From positions 1-16,645 of the forward strand of contig JBEKJU010000164.1 of NCBI GenBank assembly GCA_050011095.1: a stretch of DNA of 16,645 nt, in the 5' to 3' direction. The stretch's first letter is position 1. Every line of letters starts with the position of its first letter. Below are positions 6,812-14,557 of this stretch, one piece after another. The notes under the pieces were generated by a model, which was not told the origin of the DNA, made no database searches, and saw nothing but the letters and a program-made list of their open reading frames with translations. This DNA is from JBEKJU01 sp050011095 (GTDB taxonomy: Bacteria; Desulfobacterota; Syntrophorhabdia; Syntrophorhabdales; WCHB1-27). The position numbers and the translations under genes are program-made.

Positions 6812-7502
6812 TCATAAAGCACCGAACAACCTCGCGAGCAACCCTTCGCCGTCGACCGCGAGAAGCATCCTTCGTATCGTTCCTATCACATAGAGAAGGG
6901 TCTTTTGAACTGCGGGGATTGCCGGCCCCATCACTCTTACCACAAGGCCTCCTGCATCTATGGCGCTTACGCCGGCGAGGATAGTCTCATCAAAAAGCGC
7001 ATCGGCGATAGTCTCCACCACGGCCTTTGGCACCTCCGACCGGCCGCAGATAAGGTAGAGGCAGGCTGAAACGGTATGTGATTCGAGCCGACCAAGGGCC
7101 CGATACTCTTCGCTTCCGGGACGCAGTACGAAGCGGTCATAGACAACGGGCCCGTCCCCGGATATTATGACGGTAGCACTATCGTATTCGTCGAACAAAA
7201 GGGACTCTCCCCGCCTTACCCGTCCGGTGACCGGTCCCCAGGATCTTCAAGGCCGAGGGGGCGGCGATGAAGGCGTGGGCCTCCGAACCGACCACCACTT
7301 CCACCCGCACCCTGTCACCGCCCAGGAACCCGGGGGTAGGGTTGACTACGTACGTGTAAGCGCACCCGTGGCTCCGGCCGTAAAAGGGAGGGAACGAACG
7401 GAAGGGCATTCGTGAAAAGGACTCGGCGAGAATTGTCCTTTCCCCCTCCCTTTTGAAGACGAGACAGAGATCGGGCTGGTCTCTAGGTCGTTCAGGAATC
7501 AA
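6812..7502 (-). pseudogene. ureD: Urease accessory protein UreD, internally deleted and frameshifted
   Basis: UreD (UreH) binds apo-urease and recruits UreF/UreG for nickel insertion. The N-terminal part (7179-7502, TTG start overlapping the ureG stop by 11 bases) has the family segment NPTPGFLGGDRVRV and the following APSALKI. The C-terminal part (6812 to about 7246, another frame) reads TGRVRRGESLLFDEYDSATV then GDGPVVYDRFVLRPG, matching the later GRxxxGE...DR region. Compared with Klebsiella UreD, about 50 residues between these blocks are missing, including the conserved LEWLPQ segment, and the frame changes. Total span is 691 bases against roughly 840 expected. The junction lies near CCGGTGACCGG (7224-7234). 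It is either inactivated or a sequence artefact; identity as UreD is supported by both halves and by position after ureG. Confidence 0.8.
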
Positions 7503-8103
7503 GGAAAAGAACGTCCTCCCTTATCCACCGGACGACAGTCTCGAGGCCCATGCCGCTTTTGAGATTGGTAAAGACCGAGGGCTTCCCCTTCCGCATCCGG
7601 TCGGCGTCACTTTCCATTACGGCGAGATTGGCGCCCACCATGGGGGCGAGATCGACCTTGTTGATGACGAGGAGACTCGATCGGGTGACCCCAGGGCCTC
7701 CCTTTCGCGGGATCTTGTCCCCTCCCGATACGTCGATGACGTACATCCAGCAGTCCACGAGCTCCGGGCTGAAGCTTGCCGCCAGGTTGTCGCCGCCACT
7801 TTCCACGAAGAGTATGTCCAGGTCGGGAAATTCCTCGACTAGAGCGCGTATCGCTTCCTGGTTCAGCGACGCGTCCTCCCTGATGGCCGTGTGCGGGCAC
7901 CCTCCGGTCTCCACACCCCTGATCCGCTCTTCCGGCAGGACGCCGGCCCGTATGAGGAACTCCGCGTCTTCCTTCGTATAGATGTCGTTCGTGACGACGG
8001 CTATGGAGAATTCCGGCGACAACGCCCGGCACAACCTCTCGATGAGCGCCGTTTTTCCCGAACCTACCGGACCGCCAACCCCTATCTTTACAGGGTGTTT
8101 CAT
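7492..8103 (-). CDS. ureG: Urease accessory GTPase UreG
   Basis: SIMIBI-class GTPase that delivers nickel to the urease active site with UreD, UreF and UreE. The 203 residues are full length. The P-loop is GGPVGSGKT (10-18), followed by TNDIYTKEDAEFL. ETGGCPHTAIRED carries the Cys-Pro-His nickel motif at 69-71, FVESGGDNL is the switch region, and NKVDLAP is the guanine-specificity motif. The ATG at 8103 has AGGAG seven bases upstream and lies 9 bases after ureF. Its stop overlaps the start assigned to ureD. All functional residues I can check are intact, in contrast to ureD next to it. Confidence 0.97.
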   Translation of the reverse strand: MKHPVKIGVGGPVGSGKTALIERLCRALSPEFSIAVVTNDIYTKEDAEFLIRAGVLPEERIRGVETGGCPHTAIREDASLNQEAIRALVEEFPDLDILFVESGGDNLAASFSPELVDCWMYVIDVSGGDKIPRKGGPGVTRSSLLVINKVDLAPMVGANLAVMESDADRMRKGKPSVFTNLKSGMGLETVVRWIREDVLFLDS

Positions 8104-8112
8104 GATTTGCTC

Positions 8113-8805
8113 CTATGACTTGAAGAGGCGCGTCGTAAGACGCTCATGTTGCATGGCCCGCACCTCCAAGGCCGGGGCAAAGGCCGAGATGCCGGCTTCG
8201 CTCAGCATCTCAACTGCCCTTGCCAAGCGGGCCATCAAGGGTTTCAGTTCGTTCACGGTACGCTGACCGTCGCTGTGGCCTATCGGTATCAGCCTGACCC
8301 CCGCGCTTACGAGCGCGCTGACCGTGGAGTAAAGATAGGTGAGGAGGGTAGCCTCCATCTCCATCCCTATACTTCCGCAGGCCGCGCCGAGAATAATCGG
8401 ATGGTGCGCCCGCAGTTCACGGCCCTCGAGACATTGCCCAAGGGACTGAAGAAGGGCTGAAGGGTAGAGATCCTTCATCACCTGGAGTACCTGCCTTCCC
8501 ATCTGGATACTCGCCGCGCGCAGTTCCTTCGGCAATTTCATCGCGTGCATGAGCCGGTCCAGGCGCGCTATCTCTTCTACGTCATCTTTCCTGGCCGATT
8601 CGTAAGAGAGTTTTACAAAGAGAAGGTCGCATCGGGCAAGGAGCCCGATGAGATACGATTCGATGAAGCTGACGAGGTGCTCCCTGCGGCAGACGAGCCC
8701 GTCGGCCACGAAGGTTTCAAGCCCCGAGGAATGGGCGAAGGCACCAGAGGGGAAGAACGAATCGCCCAGTTGGAGCGCGGTCAGGATGCGTTCCGGATCA
8801 TCCAT
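8113..8805 (-). CDS. ureF: Urease accessory protein UreF
   Basis: Part of the UreD-UreF-UreG activation complex, acting on UreG GTPase and opening the nickel path to the active site. From the ATG at 8805 it is 230 residues, normal for UreF. The N-terminal block LQLGDSFFPSGAFAHSSGLE and the C-terminal RLIPIGHSDGQR and QHERLTTRLFKS are hallmarks of the family. A longer reading from 9036 adds 77 residues that are only ureE read in another frame, so I reject that start. The start codon overlaps the last 8 bases of ureE, indicating translational coupling. No signal peptide or membrane segment is seen; the protein is cytoplasmic and helical. Confidence 0.95.
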   Translation of the reverse strand: MDDPERILTALQLGDSFFPSGAFAHSSGLETFVADGLVCRREHLVSFIESYLIGLLARCDLLFVKLSYESARKDDVEEIARLDRLMHAMKLPKELRAASIQMGRQVLQVMKDLYPSALLQSLGQCLEGRELRAHHPIILGAACGSIGMEMEATLLTYLYSTVSALVSAGVRLIPIGHSDGQRTVNELKPLMARLARAVEMLSEAGISAFAPALEVRAMQHERLTTRLFKS

Positions 8806-9235
8806 GATGATGCGACATCCTGGCTGGCTCGAACCGTTCTTTCCTCCGGTGGCAAGTGATGCCCACGCTTGCGAGCAACGCTTCCACGAGACGGTCATAC
8901 GGGGTCGTGAGCCGGTCGTGGCCGATCGAAACGGGGAGGTGCCTGTTACCAAGCTCGTATGCGGCAAGGGCTGCCAGCGACGCGTCGCCGAAAGGCAAGA
9001 CGAGCACGTCCTCCTCCTCGGCCTCGACGGCCACATGGAAGTCCTGTCCGACGTATAGGATATCCCCGTCGTTGAGCACCGTTCCCGTCGCCAGGGCTAT
9101 GGCGAACTCCCTTCCCTTGAGCGATCGCACGCGCTGTCGCGTCCGCCTCCGCTCCTCCCACCCCATGATAATTCTATCAGGCTCACTGCCCGCGGGGACT
9201 GTAACGTTCCGGAGGACTTCCTCTATGATTATCAT
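8798..9235 (-). CDS. ureE: Urease nickel metallochaperone UreE
   Basis: Dimeric nickel carrier that hands metal to UreG. The ATG at 9235, two bases after the ureC stop, gives 145 residues; an upstream start within ureC (9289) would add 18 residues unlike UreE. The metal-site histidine is H99 in YELGNRHLPV, equivalent to His96 of the Klebsiella protein. The C-terminus ends in MSHHHG, a very short His-rich tail compared with the long His tails of some enterobacterial UreE, so extra nickel-storage capacity is probably small. The last bases overlap the ureF start. Confidence 0.94.
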   Translation of the reverse strand: MIIIEEVLRNVTVPAGSEPDRIIMGWEERRRTRQRVRSLKGREFAIALATGTVLNDGDILYVGQDFHVAVEAEEEDVLVLPFGDASLAALAAYELGNRHLPVSIGHDRLTTPYDRLVEALLASVGITCHRRKERFEPARMSHHHG

Positions 9236-9237
9236 GA

Positions 9238-10956
9238 CTAAAAGAGAAAATACCTCTGTGTGAGGGGCAGCTCGGACGCGGGCTCGCATGTGACGACCTC
9301 TCCGTCCGCCTTTACCGTATATGTCTCCGGGTCGACTTCTACTTTAGGTACATAGTCGTTGTGCACCATATCCCTCTTGCCGATGGCCCGGCAGTTGCTC
9401 ACGAAGGCCGCCTGTTTCGAGAGGCCCAACGTGTGATGGACACCCTTGTCAAAGGCCGCCTTCGAGAGGAAGGTGAGCGACGTGTTGAAGGGCGCACGGC
9501 CGAAGGCTCCGAACATGGGCCTCATCATGTAGGGCTGCGGTGTAGGTATCGAGGCGTTGGCATCGCCCATCTGCGCGTAAGCGATGAAGCCGCCCTTGAT
9601 GATCATGGCCGGTTTCGCTCCGAAAAAGGCCGGTTCCCACAGCACGATGTCAGCGAGTTTTCCCTTTTCCAGCGACCCCACGTGTCGCGCTATCCCGTGA
9701 GTGACGGCCGGATTTATCGTGTATTTGGCGACGTACCGCTTGGCCCTGAGGTTGTCGTTGCGGGCGTCCTCGCCCGGAAGCTTCCCTCTTTGCAGCTTCA
9801 TCTTATGGGCGGTCTGCCACGTACGGATGATAACCTCCCCTACCCGGCCCATCGCCTGCGAGTCCGATGAGAGCATGCTAAAGGCTCCCATGTCATGGAG
9901 CACGTCTTCGGCGGCAATCGTCTCCGCCCGGATCCGTGAGTCGGCAAAGGCCACGTCCTCCGGGATGTGGGGATCGAGGTGATGGCAGACCATGAGCATA
10001 TCGAGGTGCTCGTCCATCGTGTTGACGGTAAAGGGCATGGTGGGGTTCGTAGACGAAGGAAGGACGTTGGCCTCTCCGCAGACCCTTATGATGTCGGGTG
10101 CGTGGCCGCCCCCCGCGCCCTCGGTGTGATACGTGTGAATGGTCCTTCCCTTGAACGCGGAAATGGTCTCTCCCACGAAGCCCGCCTCATTGAGCGTATC
10201 CGTATGGATCGCGACCTGAACGTCGTATTCGTCGGCCACGGAAAGGGCCGTGTCGATAGCAGCCGGCGTGGAGCCCCAGTCTTCATGCAGTTTGAGCCCT
10301 ATGGCGCCCGCCTCGATCTGTTCCCTCAGCGGGCCCGGCGTCGAGCAGTTGCCCTTGCCGAGGAAACCGAAGTTGAGAGGGAAGGCTTCGATCGACCCGA
10401 GCATGCGGTGGATATTCCACTCCCCGGGGCTGCAGGTGGTCGCGTTGGTTCCCGTAGCCGGGCCCGTACCCCCTCCAATCATCGTCGTGATCCCCGATCC
10501 GATCGCAGTTTCGATCTGTTGCGGAGAAATGAAGTGTATGTGCGTGTCGATCCCTCCCGCGGTCGCGATCAATCCCTCCCCGGAGATCGCCTCCGTCGAT
10601 GCCCCCACGACCATCCCCGGGGTGACGCCGTCCATGACATCGGGGTTTCCCGCCTTGCCGATCCCGCATATTCGCCCATCCCTCACGCCGATGTCCGCCT
10701 TGACGATGCCCCAGTGGTCGAGGATGACCACGTTGGTAATGACGAGGTCAAGGGAGCCCTCTGCCCTGGTCACGTCCGTGGACTGGCCCATGCCGTCCCG
10801 GATCACCTTTCCTCCTCCGAACTTCACTTCGTCACCGTAGACGGCAAAGTCCCGTTCTATCTCTATGAAAAGCTCCGTGTCCGCCAGACGGACCAGGTCT
10901 CCCGTGGTCGGTCCGAACATCTCCGCGTATTGCCTCCTCCCGATTCGCGCTCCCAC
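9238..10956 (-). CDS. ureC: Urease subunit alpha (catalytic)
   Basis: Nickel-dependent hydrolysis of urea to ammonia and carbamate. I start it at a GTG at 10956 (572 residues), with GGAGG eight bases upstream and one base after the ureB stop; a TTG at 10995 would overlap ureB by 38 bases and give an atypical tail. All active-site residues are present: nickel ligands H139 and H141 (THIHFI), the carbamylated lysine K222 and H224 (GLKLHEDW), H251 (AIHTDT), H277 (TYHTEG) and D365 (SSDSQAMGR). The flap has C324 and the catalytic H325 (MVCHHL). Numbering is offset by five from Klebsiella UreC throughout, showing no internal indel in this part. This is the separate-subunit (UreA/B/C) bacterial form and appears fully functional if it receives nickel. 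Confidence 0.98.
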   Translation of the reverse strand: MGARIGRRQYAEMFGPTTGDLVRLADTELFIEIERDFAVYGDEVKFGGGKVIRDGMGQSTDVTRAEGSLDLVITNVVILDHWGIVKADIGVRDGRICGIGKAGNPDVMDGVTPGMVVGASTEAISGEGLIATAGGIDTHIHFISPQQIETAIGSGITTMIGGGTGPATGTNATTCSPGEWNIHRMLGSIEAFPLNFGFLGKGNCSTPGPLREQIEAGAIGLKLHEDWGSTPAAIDTALSVADEYDVQVAIHTDTLNEAGFVGETISAFKGRTIHTYHTEGAGGGHAPDIIRVCGEANVLPSSTNPTMPFTVNTMDEHLDMLMVCHHLDPHIPEDVAFADSRIRAETIAAEDVLHDMGAFSMLSSDSQAMGRVGEVIIRTWQTAHKMKLQRGKLPGEDARNDNLRAKRYVAKYTINPAVTHGIARHVGSLEKGKLADIVLWEPAFFGAKPAMIIKGGFIAYAQMGDANASIPTPQPYMMRPMFGAFGRAPFNTSLTFLSKAAFDKGVHHTLGLSKQAAFVSNCRAIGKRDMVHNDYVPKVEVDPETYTVKADGEVVTCEPASELPLTQRYFLF

Positions 10957-10957
10957 C

Positions 10958-11326
10958 TTATGCACCTCCGAAGCCTTTCTGTTTGGCTGATTCAAACGCC
11001 CGTCTCCTCACCGATGCGTCCTCGACCGACCCGTCGGTGAGACTGTTGAGTCCGCGGATGGTCCTGGTGCCGCCGAGGGCTACGAGGGAAACCTCCTTCT
11101 CCTGCCCCGGTTCGAATCTGACCGCCGTGCCCGCAGGAATATCGAGCCGCATGGAAAACGCCTTTTCTCTGTCGAAGACGAGTTCCTTGTTGACCTCGAA
11201 AAAATGAAAGTGGGAGCCGACCTGCACGGGACGGTCGCCCGTATTGCTCACGATCAGCCTGATGGCCGGCCTTCCTTTGTTAAGCTCGATCTCACCTTCT
11301 TTGACTATGTATTCTCCAGGGGTCAT
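10958..11326 (-). CDS. ureB: Urease subunit beta
   Basis: Structural subunit of the (UreABC)3 trimer. At 122 residues it is slightly longer than the roughly 100-residue core. It begins MTPGEYIVKEGEIELNKGRP and contains VSNTGDRPVQVGSHFHFFEV (43-62) and RLDIPAGTAVRFEPGQ (80-95), the standard UreB signature blocks. The C-terminal extension (SVRRRAFESAKQKGFGGA) is basic and common in free-standing UreB. A strong ribosome-binding site (AAAGGAGG) precedes the ATG. It is 18 bases after ureA and is followed one base later by ureC. Confidence 0.97.
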   Translation of the reverse strand: MTPGEYIVKEGEIELNKGRPAIRLIVSNTGDRPVQVGSHFHFFEVNKELVFDREKAFSMRLDIPAGTAVRFEPGQEKEVSLVALGGTRTIRGLNSLTDGSVEDASVRRRAFESAKQKGFGGA

Positions 11327-11344
11327 GATGCCTCCTTTCCAGGT

Positions 11345-11647
11345 TTATCGTATGGGATCATGAATCGTTACGAGCTTCGTGCCGTCGGGGAACGTGCCCT
11401 CCACCTGGATCTCCCTGATCATCTCCGGTATCCCCTCCATGACATCGTCTTTCCCCAGTACGGTCGCCCCGTACGACATCAGCTCGGCGACTTTTTTCCC
11501 GTCCCGTATGCCTTCGAGAACAGCCGCCGTAATGACGGCGATCGCTTCGGGATGGTTCAGCTTAAGACCTCTGGCCATCCGTTCCTTCGCGAGATTGGCC
11601 GCCACAAAAATAAGAAGCTTCTCCTTTTCCCTCTCAGAGAACCTCAT
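11345..11647 (-). CDS. ureA: Urease subunit gamma
   Basis: Smallest structural subunit of urease. The ATG at 11647 gives exactly the canonical 100 residues and has GGAGG eight bases upstream; a GTG at 11656 would sit within that ribosome-binding site and is rejected. The sequence MRFSEREKEKLLIFVAANLA, the GLKLNHPEAIAVITAAVLEG block and VEGTFPDGTKLVTIHDPI are characteristic. It is the first urease structural gene, 23 bases after the P-II gene, so urease is probably cotranscribed with the urea transporter. Confidence 0.97.
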   Translation of the reverse strand: MRFSEREKEKLLIFVAANLAKERMARGLKLNHPEAIAVITAAVLEGIRDGKKVAELMSYGATVLGKDDVMEGIPEMIREIQVEGTFPDGTKLVTIHDPIR

Positions 11648-11670
11648 GCCTTGCACCTCCCCTATCAGCG

Positions 11671-11997
11671 CTACAGGGTCTCCTCACCCTGCTCCCCTGT
11701 CCGTATCCGTATCACCTCTTCGATATCGAGGACGAATATCTTCCCATCCCCTATGTGACCGGTCCTTCCCGCCTCTGTGATCGTATCCGTGATGGTTTTC
11801 ACGTCCTGGTCCTTCGCCACCACCAGCAGGCACGACTTCGGCAGTTTCTCGTAATGCATGTCGCCGATGGTAATGCCTTTCTGTTTTCCCCGTCCCCTCA
11901 CGCTGAATTCGGTGAGGGAGGGAAAGCCTGATTCCTTGAGCTGGTCCTCCACCCCTTTGAGCCGGTCGGGCCTCAAGATAGCAACGATCATCTTCAC
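11671..11997 (-). CDS. P-II family nitrogen regulator with short NifI1-like T-loop
   Basis: A 108-residue trimeric signal protein of the GlnB/GlnK superfamily, sensing ATP/ADP and 2-oxoglutarate. A GTG at 11997 follows GGGAGG by nine bases. The B-loop TGHIGDGKIFV (79-89) and C-terminal EEVIRIRTGEQG are typical. The T-loop region GKQKGITIGDMHYEKLPK (37-54) is about four residues shorter than in GlnB/GlnK and lacks the normal uridylylation context; RGRGKQKGI.xGD..Y..LPK instead resembles NifI1 proteins of archaeal and anaerobic nif clusters. No nif gene is visible. Lying between urtE and ureA, it may control urea import, as cyanobacterial P-II does through UrtE, or urease. An ordinary GlnK role is the main alternative. 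Confidence 0.88.
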   Translation of the reverse strand: MKMIVAILRPDRLKGVEDQLKESGFPSLTEFSVRGRGKQKGITIGDMHYEKLPKSCLLVVAKDQDVKTITDTITEAGRTGHIGDGKIFVLDIEEVIRIRTGEQGEETL

Positions 11998-12012
11998 TTT
12001 CTCAACCCTCCC

Positions 12013-12702
12013 TTATATGGTTAGATGGTTCTTTATATCATCCTTGCCCAAATCCTTAACATCGCCATGAAAAACTATTGCCCCCTTTTCCATAACATAG
12101 CAGAAATCGGCAAGCCTTAGCGCAAACTCCACATACTGCTCCACGAGGAGGATCGAAAGGCTTCCTTGTTCCTTGATGAAGCGTATGGTGTTCTCGATCT
12201 CGAAGACGATGGATGGTTGTATGCCCTCGGTCGGCTCGTCGAGAAGAAGCAGCTTCGGTTCGGTAACAAGAATGCGGGCGATGGCGAGTTGCTGCTGCTG
12301 CCCGCCGCTCAAATCTCCGCCTTTCCTGTTCTGCAGGTCTCTAAGCCCGGGGAAGAGATCGAATATGCCGCCGGGAATGGAGGCCTTCTTCCCCCTGGCT
12401 TCGAGGCCGACTATAAGGTTCTCCCGGACGGTGAGGTAGGGGAATATCTCCCTTCCCTGCGGCACATAACCTATGCCTGCCAGGGACCTCGCCTCGGGCT
12501 TCCAATGGGTGATATCCTTCCGGCCATAGTCGATCGTACCTAAAAGGGGTCGAATCAAGCCCATCACCGTTTTGAGAAGGGTCGTTTTTCCCACGCCGTT
12601 GCGACCCATGAGTGCGACTACCCTGCCTTCAGGGATATCCATATCGATCTCCCGAAGGATGATGGTTTCGCCGTAGGAACTTGTGATACCGCTAATGACC
12701 AT
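12013..12702 (-). CDS. urtE: Urea ABC transporter ATP-binding protein UrtE
   Basis: One of two ATPases (LivF-like) powering the urea importer. The 229 residues contain Walker A GRNGVGKTT (33-41), the Q-loop region YVPQGREIFP, signature LSGGQQQQLAIARI (131-144), Walker B LLLLDEP (151-157), and Q189 in VEQYVEFAL where many ABC ATPases have the switch histidine; VEQ is usual for LivF/UrtE. The ATG at 12702 overlaps the urtD stop by 11 bases, a coupled arrangement. The P-II gene begins 15 bases downstream. In cyanobacteria P-II acts through UrtE, making this adjacency meaningful. Confidence 0.95.
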   Translation of the reverse strand: MVISGITSSYGETIILREIDMDIPEGRVVALMGRNGVGKTTLLKTVMGLIRPLLGTIDYGRKDITHWKPEARSLAGIGYVPQGREIFPYLTVRENLIVGLEARGKKASIPGGIFDLFPGLRDLQNRKGGDLSGGQQQQLAIARILVTEPKLLLLDEPTEGIQPSIVFEIENTIRFIKEQGSLSILLVEQYVEFALRLADFCYVMEKGAIVFHGDVKDLGKDDIKNHLTI

Positions 12703-13456
12703 TCTCTTGCGCCTCTACACCCCTTCCGAAATATACGTCGATCACGGTCGGGTCGTTGCCGACCTCCTCGAAGGTCCCTTCGCAAAGGAGTCTCCCTTCG
12801 TGCAGGACCGTTACCGTTTGGGCGAATTTACTCACGAAGTTCATATCGTGCTCCACGACGAGCACCGATCTCTCCCGTGCAGTCTCCATGAGAATCTCGC
12901 CGGTTCTGCTTCTCTCCCGTCCCGTCATGCCCGCGACAGGCTCGTCCACCAAGAGGAGCGCCGGCTCCTGCGTGATGGTCATGGCGATCTCCAGCCACTG
13001 CTTCTCTCCGTGAGACAGGTCTCCCGCTTTGCTGAACGCCCGTTCTTCAAGCTCGACCATCCGTAAGGTCGCATAGATCCGGTCCAGGTCACTTCCGCCG
13101 GGTTTTCGAAAAGAGGCGAGAAGGCCCCGTGCTCCTTTCAAGGAGAGCTCCATATTCTCAAAAACGGTGAGATTCTCGAACACGGAAGGCGTCTGGAATT
13201 TCCTGCTCACCCCGCACCTCGCTATCTTGTAATCGCTGAGCTTCTCTAAGTCGATGCCGTCGCGGAAAAGCACCCTCCCTTCTGTCGGTTTCGTCTTGCC
13301 GCATATGACGTCAAGGAGTGTTGTCTTGCCCGCGCCATTCGGGCCGATGAGGAACCTCAACTCTCCCATTTTCATGGAGAAGTCCACCTTGTTGAGGGCT
13401 TTGAAGCCGCTGAAATCGACCGATACGCCCTCCAGCTGAATAATTGTCTTCGCCAT
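12692..13456 (-). CDS. urtD: Urea ABC transporter ATP-binding protein UrtD
   Basis: LivG-like ATPase partner of UrtE. The 254 residues hold Walker A GPNGAGKTT (38-46), FQTPSVFENLTVFEN, the distinctive UrtD signature LSHGEKQWLEIAM in place of LSGGQ, Walker B ALLLVDEPVAGM, and the switch histidine in VVEHDM. The LSHG signature with QWLEI separates UrtD from amino-acid LivG proteins and supports urea as substrate. The ATG at 13456 is 2 bases after the urtC stop with AGAGGA upstream. Confidence 0.95.
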   Translation of the reverse strand: MAKTIIQLEGVSVDFSGFKALNKVDFSMKMGELRFLIGPNGAGKTTLLDVICGKTKPTEGRVLFRDGIDLEKLSDYKIARCGVSRKFQTPSVFENLTVFENMELSLKGARGLLASFRKPGGSDLDRIYATLRMVELEERAFSKAGDLSHGEKQWLEIAMTITQEPALLLVDEPVAGMTGRERSRTGEILMETARERSVLVVEHDMNFVSKFAQTVTVLHEGRLLCEGTFEEVGNDPTVIDVYFGRGVEAQENGH

Positions 13457-13458
13457 CG

Positions 13459-14547
13459 CTATCCTCTAACCGTAGAGCCTTCTGCCTTTTTCGTGACCGG
13501 CATCCGGGCCTTGCGAAACCGTTGCAGGTTTGCGATAAGCCCGACGATGCCTTGCGGGAAGAACAATACGACGCCGACGAAGAGCGCGCCTTGAAAATAA
13601 AGCCAACTGCTCGGGAAACTCTCGCTGAGGTACGTCTTTGCGAAGTTGACGACGAGTGCGCCGACGACCGCGCCGACGAGCGTGCCCCTGCCGCCGACGG
13701 CAACCCATATGGCCATCTCGACCGAAGGGAGGATACCCATCATGGATGGTGAGATAATGCCTACCTGGGGTACGTAGAGGGCGCCCGCAAGACCGGCGAG
13801 GGCGGCGGACAACGCAAAAACGGCTACCTTGAACAGGGTTGCGTTGTAACCGAGGAACCTGAAGCGATTCTCGCCGTCCCGGATCGCCACGAGAATCCTG
13901 CCCGTCTTTGTCGATACGAGCCATTTGGCGAAGAGAAAAACCAGGATGAGCATGACGGCAGTCATGAGGTAGAGGCCTCTCATGGTCGCCGGCTCTGACA
14001 GAGAGAAGCCGAAGATGCCCTGCAGGTTCGTGATGCCGTTCGTTCCGCCCGTATACGGCTGTTGTCCGATGAAGAGGATCGAAAAGACGAGGGCGAGCGC
14101 CTGGGTGAGGATGGCGAAGTATGGCCCTTTGATCCTTGCCCTGAACGTGGGGATGCCGATGACGACGGCGACGGCGACGGGCACGAGGATCACCATGGGG
14201 AGTGCGAACCAGGCATGGACGAAAGGCTTCCAGAACCAGGGAAGCTCCGTGAGGCCGCTCCACATCATGAAATCGGGAAGGCTCTCGGACTGAAGCTTCA
14301 GGTACATGGCCATGGCGTACGCGCCCAGGCTGAAGAAAACACCGTGTCCAAGAGTCAAGATACCCGTGTATCCCCATAGGAGATCAATGCCAAGCGCCAC
14401 GATGGCGAAGGAAAGGAACTTACCCAGCAGGTTAAGCCGAAAATCTGACAAGAGAAGCGGCAGGACAAGAAGAACCACACAACCGAGAAGGAAGGCTCCA
14501 TGGCCGTTGAGCATCAATCGGAAGAAACGGCTCTTTTTATTTGCCAT
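13459..14547 (-). CDS. urtC: Urea ABC transporter permease UrtC
   Basis: Inner-membrane permease (LivM-like) forming the urea channel with UrtB. The 362 residues include many hydrophobic segments, beginning with AFLLGCVVLLVLPLLL. They also have the LivM/UrtC block ALGIDLLWGYTGILTLGHGV, the PYFAILTQALALVFSILFI segment and the EAA-like loop VAVGGRGTLVGAVVGALVV, and end in a short charged cytoplasmic tail. TGGTNGITNLQ in the middle is typical of UrtC. It starts 10 bases after the urtB stop with AGAGGATAAG upstream. Unlike urtB, it reads without interruption. Confidence 0.95.
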   Translation of the reverse strand: MANKKSRFFRLMLNGHGAFLLGCVVLLVLPLLLSDFRLNLLGKFLSFAIVALGIDLLWGYTGILTLGHGVFFSLGAYAMAMYLKLQSESLPDFMMWSGLTELPWFWKPFVHAWFALPMVILVPVAVAVVIGIPTFRARIKGPYFAILTQALALVFSILFIGQQPYTGGTNGITNLQGIFGFSLSEPATMRGLYLMTAVMLILVFLFAKWLVSTKTGRILVAIRDGENRFRFLGYNATLFKVAVFALSAALAGLAGALYVPQVGIISPSMMGILPSVEMAIWVAVGGRGTLVGAVVGALVVNFAKTYLSESFPSSWLYFQGALFVGVVLFFPQGIVGLIANLQRFRKARMPVTKKAEGSTVRG

Positions 14548-14557
14548 GGCTTATCCT

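Noticed and set aside
8806..9036. 77-residue N-terminal extension of UreF
   Set aside because: It is ureE read in another frame; UreF homologues start at the MDDPERILTALQLGDSFFPS position.
10957..10995. TTG start for ureC overlapping ureB
   Set aside because: The GTG at 10956 has a well-placed GGAGG and gives the usual 572-residue length; the extra residues overlap ureB and lack family similarity.
9967..11040. Long open reading frame of 357 codons on the plus strand
   Set aside because: It lies wholly antisense to ureC and the end of ureB, has an Arg/His/Asp-rich composition typical of reading GC-rich codons backwards, and shows no recognisable domain.
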